From: Planctomycetota bacterium
Lineage (GTDB): Bacteria > Planctomycetota > Phycisphaerae > Sedimentisphaerales > Anaerobacaceae
Length of the DNA stretch: 7,693 nucleotides
Direction of reading: 5' to 3'
Assembly: GCA_017885385.1 (NCBI GenBank)
Contig: JAFNGF010000352.1
Location: 1 to 7,693, forward strand
Part shown: positions 1-5,393 of the stretch, piece by piece
Position numbering within the stretch: position 1 is the stretch's first letter
How the letters are laid out: each line of letters opens with the position of its first letter
Translations under genes and position numbers: made by a program
The notes under the pieces: generated by a model
What the model saw: only the letters and a program-made list of their open reading frames with translations
Database searches by the model: none
Told to the model about the DNA's origin: nothing

Positions 1-25
1 CAAATGCTGTTGCGACACAGCCTGT

Positions 26-104
26 CGGTCGAGGGGTCTACCTCCAAGTTTACTAGTCCTCGCACTTTTCGGGGGGAGTTCCCTCGGCAGGGCTCGGGAC
101 AAGC
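26..104. repeat. Dispersed GC-rich repeat, copy 1
   Basis: This stretch is alignable with 4532-4613. Both begin CGGTCGAGGGG(T/C)CTACC, pass through a TTTCGGG block and a CCTCGGC block, and end GCTCGG(G/A)ACAAG, with a variable middle of almost equal length (79 against about 82 bases). The frame covering it on + encodes nothing recognisable, so it is read as a non-coding repeat. It lies at the start of a region of gene fragments. Similarity was judged by eye and copy number elsewhere in the genome is unknown. Confidence 0.6.
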
Positions 105-277
105 GTTCCATGTCGGGGTGATGGCTGAAATTCGAACCACTCTCCCGCTGATTCTCTCACCAACGGGCGAATCGGCATTAGAGGCGCAAGATGGACAAAC
201 AACGAGTCCTTGATGGCGGAACTCGCTCACTCGTGGTATTCTATCAGTGCTTGAGGAATTTCAGGACGCTTGGCAAA

Positions 278-352
278 ATGACTATGAGAAAGAAAACGAC
301 AAACTGGGCCGCGATCTTGATAATGCTTGGTGCATGGCCCGTGCCGGCCGCC
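278..352 (+). pseudogene. Orphan signal-peptide start of a lost secreted protein
   Basis: From ATG 278 (or ATG 284) the frame reads MTMRKKTTNWAAILIMLG followed by AWPVPAAT. This is a textbook Sec signal peptide: a basic n-region (RKK), a hydrophobic core (AAILIMLGA) and a small-residue end (VPAA). An AGGA at about 263 could serve as a ribosome site, somewhat far upstream. After roughly codon 25 the frame turns into low-complexity arginine-rich sequence that is simply the antisense of the GLUG fragment on the other strand, and it stops at 484. I read this as the first 25 or so codons of a gene whose body has been lost at a junction near 345. It could instead be a chance signal-like peptide. 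Confidence 0.4.
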
Positions 353-514
353 ACTCGTGGCCTGGCCCGAGGTCTGAGTGTCCCAGAAACACTTGGTGAC
401 ATCACCGTAGTTCTGCCCCACCAGGCCGCCGACACCATACGGACCGCTGCCATACCCACCGGGCCGCGTGGAGTCAAAAAATAGCACCAGGCCATCGGCG
501 GAGATGCTTGGTGC
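347..514 (-). pseudogene. End of PD40 repeat fused to a GLUG-motif fragment
   Basis: Reading on in the same frame past the stop at 515-517 gives APSISADGLVLFFDSTRPGG, the start of a third PD40 repeat. At about 436-425 (GVGG) the text changes to GGLVGQNYGDVTKCFWDTQT and SGQATSGG, which is the GLUG motif found in large secreted or adhesin-like proteins of planctomycetes and others. A PD40 repeat would be expected to continue with a DLWVTTR-like strand after the GG. GLUG repeats normally begin VGGLVG, so the shared GVGG codons look like the fusion point. The GLUG part ends near 347, where the following GTGKT-like text is out of frame and degenerates. The frame finally stops at 227. This is non-functional debris of two gene families. 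Confidence 0.6.
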
Positions 515-886
515 TCAAGCACCACCCGAGTTGACCGTCGGGCCGAGATTGACCGGCTCTTCCCAGGGTTCGTCTTTCGTTTTGCGCGTTGTTACCCAGA
601 TGCTCCAGCCGGTCCGATCTGAGCCAAAATATAGCGACAGGCCGTCGGCGGAGATGCTTGGTTCACACTCAATCCTGCCAGTATTGACCGTTGGGCCGAG
701 ATTTTCGGGTTCGCCCCAGGGGTGATTTTTCGTAGCGCGCCTCGTTACCCACAAATCGCTCCCGCCAAAGCCGGTGGGATTAGGCTGCCAAGCTTGACCA
801 CTGAAGAAGAGTTCCAGGCCATCGGCGGAGAACTTTTTGCGGATGGTCTTTTTGATTTGCCTGATAACTTCCTTGGATTGGGGCAT
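515..886 (-). pseudogene. PD40 (WD40-like propeller) repeat protein fragment
   Basis: The 123-codon frame carries two PD40 beta-propeller repeats of about 50 residues: ADGLELFFSG at 21-30 with DLWVTRRATKNHPWGEPENL at 44-63, then PSISADGLSLYFGSDR at 76-91 with IWVTTRKTKDEPWEEPVNLG at 96-115 and PTVNSG. Repeats of this kind are found in secreted or periplasmic TolB-like propellers that need six or seven blades, so two blades cannot fold as a complete propeller. The first 18 residues are lysine/arginine-rich (MPQSKEVIRQIKKTIRKK) and unlike a propeller or a signal peptide, so the N-terminus is also foreign. A TGA at 515-517 interrupts the repeat exactly where the next blade (APSISADG) follows in frame. 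AAGG lies about 8 bases before ATG 886, so translation is possible, but I regard it as a gene remnant. Confidence 0.7.
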
Positions 887-1186
887 TTCTTCAGCCTTTT
901 TCTTCGGGCAAAGGCCCCAATTATGGAGCTGAAATCGGCGATTTCAAGCAGTTTCCTACCCCTGGAAACTGCCTGAAGCTCTCTCCTGACCAAATGCCTT
1001 ACCTATGCCATTTCTGCCGATGGGAAGCAAGCAAAACTTCTTAACGGCTTTATACGCGTACCGCAACTGGATTTTGAGGGTGGACTTTCTTCTATGGAAT
1101 ATTTGCAAGAGCTTGTAAATATCGGGTTTATGCATTTCACAACAGTTTTGACTCGAGATTCAGCAGAACGTTAGAAGAATTTTGTT
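887..1186. other. AT-rich stretch with unassigned short frames
   Basis: There is no recognisable gene here. A + frame open from 977 to the stop at 1151-1153 reads like protein in places (LLNGFIRVPQLDFEGGLSSM, then EYLQELVNIGFMHF). A - frame from ATG 1135 to the stop at 956-958 is basic (MHKPDIYKLLQIFHRRKS at its start). They overlap, so at most one was ever coding. Neither has a clear ribosome site and I recognise neither family. Possible gene remnants, weakly supported. Confidence 0.25.
931..972. repeat. Two adjacent palindromes
   Basis: GAAATCG (931-937) mirrors CGATTTC (939-945). Two bases later GCAGTTTCC (948-956) pairs perfectly with GGAAACTGC (964-972) across a 7-base loop. Neither is followed by a run of T on either strand, so they are poor terminators. 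They lie just outside the PD40 fragment, at the step into AT-rich sequence, and look like a short palindromic repeat unit. Confidence 0.5.
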
Positions 1187-1216
1187 GACGAGAAGACAGG
1201 TAGTCTGGTATAAATA
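1187..1216 (+). promoter_or_regulatory. Sigma70-type promoter for the LamG/PEP-CTERM gene
   Basis: TTGACG (1187-1192) and TATAAA (1211-1216) are separated by 18 bases, with TG one base before the -10 (extended -10, TGGTATAAA). It is the best promoter match upstream of the gene at 1579. It implies transcription from about 1223 and an untranslated leader of roughly 350 bases. Based on motif match only. Confidence 0.5.
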
Positions 1217-1468
1217 GGTAAATGAGATTGTTAAATTCCGCGTCTTGTTGTTTTCTGATTGCGGAAGAGTCAAGTTTTTGGGCAGAGTCGTTGCGGAATT
1301 GATTTAGAGTGAGTCAGGGGCATAGCTGGAGTGAGAGGGTAATAATTCGCAATTAAGTTATCAGCATTTCAACCAGCGGCTCAGACAAAGCCTCCCGTAA
1401 GAGAGGAGGGGCAAAGACAAGGCTTGAATAACTGGAGAGGGGCACAAGGTTTGGTGAAGATTCTTTGT

Positions 1469-1537
1469 TGCTTGTGTTTCGACAAGCAGAGGGAGGTGCG
1501 TAGCGTTTATATTTGTCGAAAGAACAGGTGTTTCGGC
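1469..1537 (+). promoter_or_regulatory. Leader RNA with mutually exclusive stems
   Basis: Three pairings compete in the transcript ahead of the PEP-CTERM gene. TGCTTGT (1469-1475) pairs with ACAAGCA (1482-1488) over a 6-base loop. TTTCGACAA (1477-1485) is the exact reverse complement of TTGTCGAAA (1513-1521). GTCGAAA (1515-1521) can also pair with TTTCGGC (1531-1537), with one wobble. In addition 1471-1491 and 1525-1545 are imperfect direct repeats sharing GTGTTTCG. This arrangement could allow switching, but it does not match a riboswitch class I know. Confidence 0.35.
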
Positions 1538-1578
1538 TTGTAGAGATGGGTTTTCTTTGAAAAAAGAGGAGGACGACA

Positions 1579-2340
1579 ATGTTTAGAAAAGTGGTGTTTT
1601 TGATTTGTTTGGTTGGCGTGCTTAGTATGGTGGGCAGTGCCTCGGGTGCATTGGTAGCCCAGTACGAGTTCAATGGCAATTTCAACGACTCCAGCGGGAA
1701 CGGTCTTAACGGTACGCCCAATGGTAACGCAAAGGTCGAGAACGGCTATTTGGTCTTAGATAACAGGGCTGGTCAGCCTAGCAGCTATGTGGACTTGGGC
1801 GACAATCCTGCATATTTTGACATTACCACTGCAATTACGCTCGCAGCCTGGATAATACCAGATATCGAGATCGCAAAGGACAAGCCAATTGTACAAAATG
1901 GGGACGAGGTCGGAATAAAGGTTAAGTCTAACGACACGTTGGAAATGTACTTCCACGGCTCCAATCTTAGCTGGTACGTGACCAATATCCCTCCGGCTAC
2001 CGTGGCTGCTGTGTTCGCCGACGGAAAATTTCACCATGTGGCTGGGACTTATGACAGTGCTGTAGGTGAACTCAAACTATACGTTGACGGACTATTGAGA
2101 GCCACTAATAGTAGTCCGGCTGTTATTCCCATCGGCACGACTATAAACCTTACCACTCAGCCCGTCAACATAGGTAGAGACTCCCAGAATACGAGTCGTC
2201 TGTTCACGGGTAAGATTGACGACGTCCGCATCTACAACCAAGCGTTGACGGGTGCAGAAGTTATGGCTCTTATTCCCGAGCCGGCGACAGTGGCAATGCT
2301 GGGTCTTGGTGGGTTGGCTCTGCTGCGGCGAAGAAAATAA
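1579..2340 (+). CDS. LamG-domain secreted protein with PEP-CTERM sorting tail
   Basis: A complete 253-residue gene. AGGAGG at 1567-1572 lies 6 bases before ATG 1579, so the start is secure. Residues 1-23 form a Sec signal peptide (MFRK, then a hydrophobic core, ending SASG before ALVAQYEF). Residues about 25-222 are a concanavalin A-like LamG jelly-roll: ALVAQYEFNGNFNDSSGNGL, ITLAAWIIP at 86-94, FHHVAGTYDS at 151-160, LKLYVDGLL at 165-173, and GKIDDVRIYNQALTGAEV at 211-228. The tail is a classical PEP-CTERM: PEP at 233-235, a hydrophobic span (ATVAMLGLGGLALL) and RRRK at the end. By family knowledge, such tails are removed by an exosortase and the product is released to, or anchored at, the cell surface or matrix. 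LamG domains usually bind carbohydrate. No exosortase is in the window, so sorting must be served from elsewhere. There is no clear terminator after the stop. The gene appears monocistronic. Confidence 0.92.
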   Translation: MFRKVVFLICLVGVLSMVGSASGALVAQYEFNGNFNDSSGNGLNGTPNGNAKVENGYLVLDNRAGQPSSYVDLGDNPAYFDITTAITLAAWIIPDIEIAKDKPIVQNGDEVGIKVKSNDTLEMYFHGSNLSWYVTNIPPATVAAVFADGKFHHVAGTYDSAVGELKLYVDGLLRATNSSPAVIPIGTTINLTTQPVNIGRDSQNTSRLFTGKIDDVRIYNQALTGAEVMALIPEPATVAMLGLGGLALLRRRK

Positions 2341-2713
2341 ATCCATTTGGTTTGAAAAAAGCCAAAGATGCGTAAGAGCGACCCCAGGCCAATTTGGTGG
2401 TATGCGGAGCATACCCTACTTCTATGGCGATGTTCAGTGCGCGTCCGACACGAGCAATTGACCCGGCTGGACTTCCACCAGCTCGATTGCAGCCTTGTCG
2501 GCTGCTCATCCCCCCGGCCCCGTCGCTCGTCACGGGTGGCCACAACCACGATGCGTCGCTGAGTGGCCAGCCTTCACAGCCACAGCCCCGAGGAATCCCC
2601 GCGCGAATCCGTGGGCTTGGGTATGACTCTACCTACCCGTTCGCTCCGAATCCCGAGCAGGGATGGCTGATCGCCATTGCGGTCTCTACGACGTCACATT
2701 CCACGAGACTAAC
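2341..2713. other. Gene-free, GC-rich, palindrome-rich stretch
   Basis: I find no protein family in any frame. Composition turns from AT-rich to strongly GC-rich near 2430 and stays so into the oxidoreductase gene. Exact inverted repeats include GGTATGC/GCATACC (2399-2415, 3-base loop), GCAGCC/GGCTGC (2489-2505, 5-base loop), a short GCTGG/CCAGC hairpin just to its left, and GGCCAC/GTGGCC around 2540-2570. On the - strand these lie in succession, as in a folded RNA or a decayed mobile-element end. No T-run follows any of them, so the terminator for the gene ending at 2714 is not evident. Confidence 0.4.
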
Positions 2714-4084
2714 TCAAATCTCTGTCCACTGCCCCGGGATCGGCACCGGGTAGCGGCCTTGGGCGTCGGCCCGGACCGGTGGAGCGCTGTCGTCGGTGAG
2801 GCGGTCGATGTTCGGGCAGAACTGGAAGTTGGAGGCCATCGCTTCGTCCCAAGTGATGATCTTCCCGGAGTGGGCCGCCGCCCGGCCCATGATGTCGGCG
2901 AGATTCGACAGAGCGGCGCGTTTCGCCTCATTGTGCGGACGGTCATTGCGGATGGCCTCAAGCAGCACGTCCCACTCCGCCTGCCAGGGCGTGACGGCTT
3001 CCTTTGGCGCACTCCAAGCGATGTTGTCACGAGCGCAACGCTGGTCCTTGTAGATATGCACCGTAGCCTCATGATTGCTGCCGGAGAACTGCGCCGCGCA
3101 TTTCGTCCCATGGATGTAGGTGGCGAATTCGGTATGGCAATTCGGGAGCCAGCGGACCACGTCGAACGCCTTGGTGCCGTCGTGGAACGTCCACTCGATG
3201 GTGAACGAGTCGAGGTTCTGGCCACAGTCGGTGCTGTTGGCCACGCGCCCGCCGATGCCGTGCGCGGAGACCGGCCAGGCATCCTTGATCCAACAGATCT
3301 CGTCGATCTGGTGAATGTTCATCTCGGCAAATAATCCGCCCGAAACCCAAAGGAAATGGGTGAAGTTGCGAATCTGCCAATGCAGGTCTTTCTCGGCCGG
3401 CGGCCGCTGGCCCAACGGCCCGCACGGCTGCATCCGGTAAGCGCGGATGAGTTGGATGTCGCCAAGCTGCCCGTCGCGAATGCGTTTGATGAGCTCGTGA
3501 CGATTTCGCGAATGGCGGCACTGCAAGCCGGCGGCGATCTTGAGGTTCTTTCTCTCGGCGGCTTCTCCAGCCCTTATCACGCGCCGCACGCCTGGCGGAT
3601 CGGTCGCAAACGACTTTTCCATGAACACGTTCACGCCCTTCTCGACAGCGTATTCCAGTTGCCCAGGACGAAAGCCCGCGTAGCCGGTCAGCATCGCCAC
3701 ATCGCCCCGGCGCAGACAATCAATCGCTTTCCGCCAGGCGTCGAAGCCCACAAACCGCCGCTCCGGCGGCACATCCATCCGCGTGCCGTATTGCTCGCTC
3801 AAAACCTTGTGGGCATTGGCCAGCCGATTCTCGAAGAAGTCCGCCATCGCCACCAGTTTGACCGGCCCATTCGGCGAATCGAACGCATTCGCCGCCGCCC
3901 CGCTGCCACGCCCGCCGCAGCCGATCAGGGCCAGTCGAATGGTGTTATCCTCCGCCGCATGTATTGCCGGGATGCCGATACCTGCCAATGCGGACGCGGC
4001 AACCACCTTCCCGCTCCACTTCAAAACGTGCCGACGTGAGGACTTCCGCAACATTGAATTCGATGTATGAGAATCTTGTTTCAT
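2714..4084 (-). CDS. Tat-exported Gfo/Idh/MocA family oxidoreductase
   Basis: A complete 456-residue gene. The frame is open to 4168, but ATG 4084 is preferred: GGAG lies 8 bases upstream and the promoter at 4140-4168 would overlap the longer version. Residues 1-45 hold a twin-arginine signal (KSSRRHVLKWSGK, then VVAASALAGIGIPAIHA), implying folded export. The Rossmann NAD(P) site is ALIGCGGRGSG at 52-62, with the second strand at LVAMADF (77-83). The signature lysine lies in VFMEKSFATDPPG (153-165), where EKS replaces the common EKP. The C-terminal substrate domain has GGLFAEMNIHQIDEI at 249-263, with the H-x-x-D pair expected near the active site. The family oxidises or epimerises sugars and cyclitols; the substrate here cannot be read from sequence. 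G+C is visibly higher than in the LamG, HEAT and aroDE genes, so it may be a later arrival. It stands alone with its own promoter. Confidence 0.88.
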   Translation of the reverse strand: MKQDSHTSNSMLRKSSRRHVLKWSGKVVAASALAGIGIPAIHAAEDNTIRLALIGCGGRGSGAAANAFDSPNGPVKLVAMADFFENRLANAHKVLSEQYGTRMDVPPERRFVGFDAWRKAIDCLRRGDVAMLTGYAGFRPGQLEYAVEKGVNVFMEKSFATDPPGVRRVIRAGEAAERKNLKIAAGLQCRHSRNRHELIKRIRDGQLGDIQLIRAYRMQPCGPLGQRPPAEKDLHWQIRNFTHFLWVSGGLFAEMNIHQIDEICWIKDAWPVSAHGIGGRVANSTDCGQNLDSFTIEWTFHDGTKAFDVVRWLPNCHTEFATYIHGTKCAAQFSGSNHEATVHIYKDQRCARDNIAWSAPKEAVTPWQAEWDVLLEAIRNDRPHNEAKRAALSNLADIMGRAAAHSGKIITWDEAMASNFQFCPNIDRLTDDSAPPVRADAQGRYPVPIPGQWTEI

Positions 4085-4139
4085 GGCGAGTTCTCCGTAG
4101 TGTATAGCACTTGAACTCCTGGGCCCTGACTCAGACGTT

Positions 4140-4168
4140 ATTATGATGCTTCTTTGGAGGGATTGCAA
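4140..4168 (-). promoter_or_regulatory. Promoter of the reverse-strand oxidoreductase
   Basis: On the - strand TTGCAA (4168-4163) and CATAAT (4145-4140) are separated by exactly 17 bases, a good sigma70-type match. Transcription would start near 4133, giving a leader of about 50 bases to ATG 4084. Confidence 0.55.
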
Positions 4169-4177
4169 GCGCTTATT
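4164..4177. promoter_or_regulatory. LacI-family operator-like site
   Basis: TGCAAGCGCTTATT contains the perfect core AAGCGCTT and fits the LacI/CcpA-type consensus TGNAANCGNTTNCA except for the last two bases. It overlaps the -35 box of the oxidoreductase promoter, where a repressor would block transcription. No LacI-type regulator gene is in the window. Confidence 0.4.
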
Positions 4178-4293
4178 CTGGCTCGGAAAACGGTGTGGTA
4201 CCCACGCTCATCCGCTGGCTTGCGCATGGCTCCGTCAAAGGCGTCCCTCGTCAAGGGCCGCCTCAGTCAGTTGTACCCTCATGTGTCTCGCTG

Positions 4294-4380
4294 TTAGAGG
4301 ATTTGGTCAATCTTCGCCACGATCCTGTCGAACACACCTGTTGCCTCCCACTGGGTGACCTTACGTTTGAAGTCTTCTGA
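4294..4380 (-). pseudogene. 3' tail of a broken, unidentified gene
   Basis: On the - strand, starting where the paired hairpin ends, the frame reads SEDFKRKVTQWEATGVFDRI then VAKIDQIL and a TAA stop. The 28 residues have the composition of a soluble helical C-terminus, and the third codon positions favour G/C as in real genes here. Upstream the frame enters the hairpin repeat and meets a stop. I do not recognise the family. It may be the far end of the gene whose start lies at 4460, although the two pieces are in different frames. Confidence 0.35.
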
Positions 4381-4454
4381 AACCCCGCCATAGTGATGGC
4401 GGGGTTAACCGATTACCCCCCCCATCACGATGGGGGGTAATCGGCATTTTCTGC
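4381..4454. repeat. Paired-hairpin repeat, copy 1
   Basis: Hairpin A is AACCCCGCCAT (4381-4391), loop AGTG, ATGGCGGGGTT (4396-4406), a perfect 11-bp stem. Hairpin B is CCGATTACCCCCC plus CCAT (4409-4425), loop CACG, then ATGGGGGGTAATCGG (4430-4444), a 15-bp stem with two extra C. TTTTCTGC follows at 4447-4454. The same order (identical hairpin A, TTAACCG linker, a different hairpin B, TTTTCTGC) recurs at 5394-5456. This is a REP/BIME-like element; no transposase is present. Confidence 0.75.
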
Positions 4455-4474
4455 TTCCATCTTCATCACCTCCT
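4425..4474 (-). pseudogene. Decapitated gene start with a near-perfect Shine-Dalgarno
   Basis: On the - strand AGGAGGTGAT (4474-4465) matches the 16S anti-Shine-Dalgarno over ten bases, and ATG follows at 4460 with 8 bases after GGAGG. The frame reads MEAENADYPPS and stops at 4425-4427, inside the paired-hairpin repeat. So strong an initiation site leading into an 11-codon frame suggests that the body of a well-expressed gene was replaced by the repeat. It could also be a tiny leader peptide. Confidence 0.4.
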
Positions 4475-4531
4475 ATCCAAAAGCAGCCATCCGAAACCAG
4501 AGAGGCCGCACCAAAAAGCTTGCCCCGAGCC

Positions 4532-4613
4532 CGGTCGAGGGGCCTACCGAGTGAGACTCGTGTGATTCGGGCGTGTTTCGGGAGCAGATTCCTCGGCTGC
4601 GCTCGGAACAAGT
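4532..4613. repeat. Dispersed GC-rich repeat, copy 2
   Basis: This is the counterpart of 26-104 in the same orientation, with matching ends CGGTCGAGGGG-CCTACC and GCTCGGAACAAG, and the TTTCGGGAG and CCTCGGC blocks between. Its left flank adds GCCCCGAGC, which makes a palindrome with GGTCGAGGGGC. It lies between the broken gene start (4460) and the promoter of the HEAT gene. Confidence 0.6.
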
Positions 4614-4640
4614 CCTGCCGGGAATCGCCAAAACAAATCA

Positions 4641-4668
4641 TTGACCAAATAGGCAGATGAGGTACAAT
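4641..4668 (+). promoter_or_regulatory. Promoter of the HEAT-repeat gene
   Basis: TTGACC (4641-4646) and TACAAT (4663-4668) with a 16-base spacer give a strong sigma70-type match about 50 bases before ATG 4725. It lies just downstream of repeat copy 2. Confidence 0.6.
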
Positions 4669-4724
4669 GCCTCGTGATTCAGAAGTAATCTGAGAAAAGC
4701 AAGTAACGATAGAGGGTTTCAAAT

Positions 4725-5360
4725 ATGTCTGTCAACAATCTCCAGAAGGCGTCATTAGCGGCTGCGGCTGGGACCACTGGAATATCTGGTGCAGCACATG
4801 AAAACGCTGTGGACGCATTGATTGCCAAGATTAAGGACACTAATGACAAGGTGCGAACCGAGGCTTGGCTTGGCGCCGGCAAAGTCGGAGCCCCCGCGGT
4901 TAAGCCATTGGCGAGAGTGATGACGGATGAGGAGCTCGAAGTCGCACGTGCGGCGAAGCACGGACTGTGGAAGATTGTCCGCCACTCCGGTCGTCCGGGG
5001 GCTGATGACGAGAAGAAAGCGGTGGTTGCCGAGTTGATGGGGCTTTTGGGCAACGATCAGCCAACGCCTGTCCGACGCGAGGTGCTGTGGATGCTTTCCG
5101 AGATCGGCGGAGAGGAATCTATCAAGCCGATTGCGGCACTGCTGTCGAACAAAGAGCTGCAGGAGGACACACGGATGGTGTTGCAACGTATTCCGGGCAG
5201 GGAGTCTGTTGCCGCACTCGAAGCCGGACTGAAAGCGGCACCCGAAGACTTTAAACTCAACATCGCCCAGTCGTTGCGGCAGCGTGGAGCAAAGGTCCGC
5301 GGCCTTGCGTGTGTGAAGCTAGTGCCTACGAAAAAGACAGATGTCAAACCCCTGCAATAG
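4725..5360 (+). CDS. HEAT-repeat protein
   Basis: A complete 211-residue gene; AGAGGG lies 8 bases before ATG 4725. Residues 1-23 are alanine-rich but carry no basic n-region followed by a long hydrophobic core, so the protein is probably cytoplasmic. From about residue 26 it is built of helical HEAT (PBS-lyase-like) repeats: DALIAKIKDTNDKVRTEAWL followed by GAGKVGAPAVKPL (to 62), LEVARAAKHGLWKIVRHSGR (71-90), VRREVLWMLSEIGGEESIKP (117-136) with IAALL, and DTRMVLQRIPGRESVAALEA (148-167). The end is a short lysine-rich tail (LVPTKKTDVKPLQ). Such repeats make a curved scaffold for protein contacts; there is no catalytic motif. It is flanked by two copies of the paired-hairpin repeat. The second copy, 33 bases after the stop, carries a terminator-like hairpin. 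The oxidoreductase downstream begins 150 bases on, and read-through could link them. Confidence 0.85.
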   Translation: MSVNNLQKASLAAAAGTTGISGAAHENAVDALIAKIKDTNDKVRTEAWLGAGKVGAPAVKPLARVMTDEELEVARAAKHGLWKIVRHSGRPGADDEKKAVVAELMGLLGNDQPTPVRREVLWMLSEIGGEESIKPIAALLSNKELQEDTRMVLQRIPGRESVAALEAGLKAAPEDFKLNIAQSLRQRGAKVRGLACVKLVPTKKTDVKPLQ

Positions 5361-5393
5361 GGTCAGACTGCGAACGATGAGGATTGGAATCAG

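Noticed and set aside
121..160. TTCGAA flanked by GGT/ACC, like a tRNA T-loop
   Set aside because: The bases on either side do not pair into a T-stem, and no acceptor, D or anticodon arm can be built around it.
490..830. Possible CRISPR-like spacing of repeated CGGCGGAGATGCTTGG
   Set aside because: The spacing (150 and about 175 bases) equals the length of PD40 protein repeats, and the similarity is coding.
1390..1460. GGGGCAAAG and GGGGCACAAGG in the leader, reminiscent of a cyclic di-GMP-I (GEMM) riboswitch
   Set aside because: The paired elements and the conserved GGACGCAAAGCC-type core are not in the required arrangement.
2663..4039. Long + strand frames opposite the reverse-strand oxidoreductase
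   Set aside because: They are frames enforced by high G+C of the real gene and show no domain, signal or ribosome site.
4085..4168. A longer N-terminus for the reverse-strand oxidoreductase, starting at 4168
   Set aside because: The start would lie within the -35 box of the promoter. The added residues precede the Tat signal, and ATG 4084 has a proper ribosome site.
4465..4474. ATCACCTCCT on + resembles the 3' end of 16S rRNA
   Set aside because: The flanks do not match the conserved 16S end. It is better explained as a Shine-Dalgarno read on the - strand.
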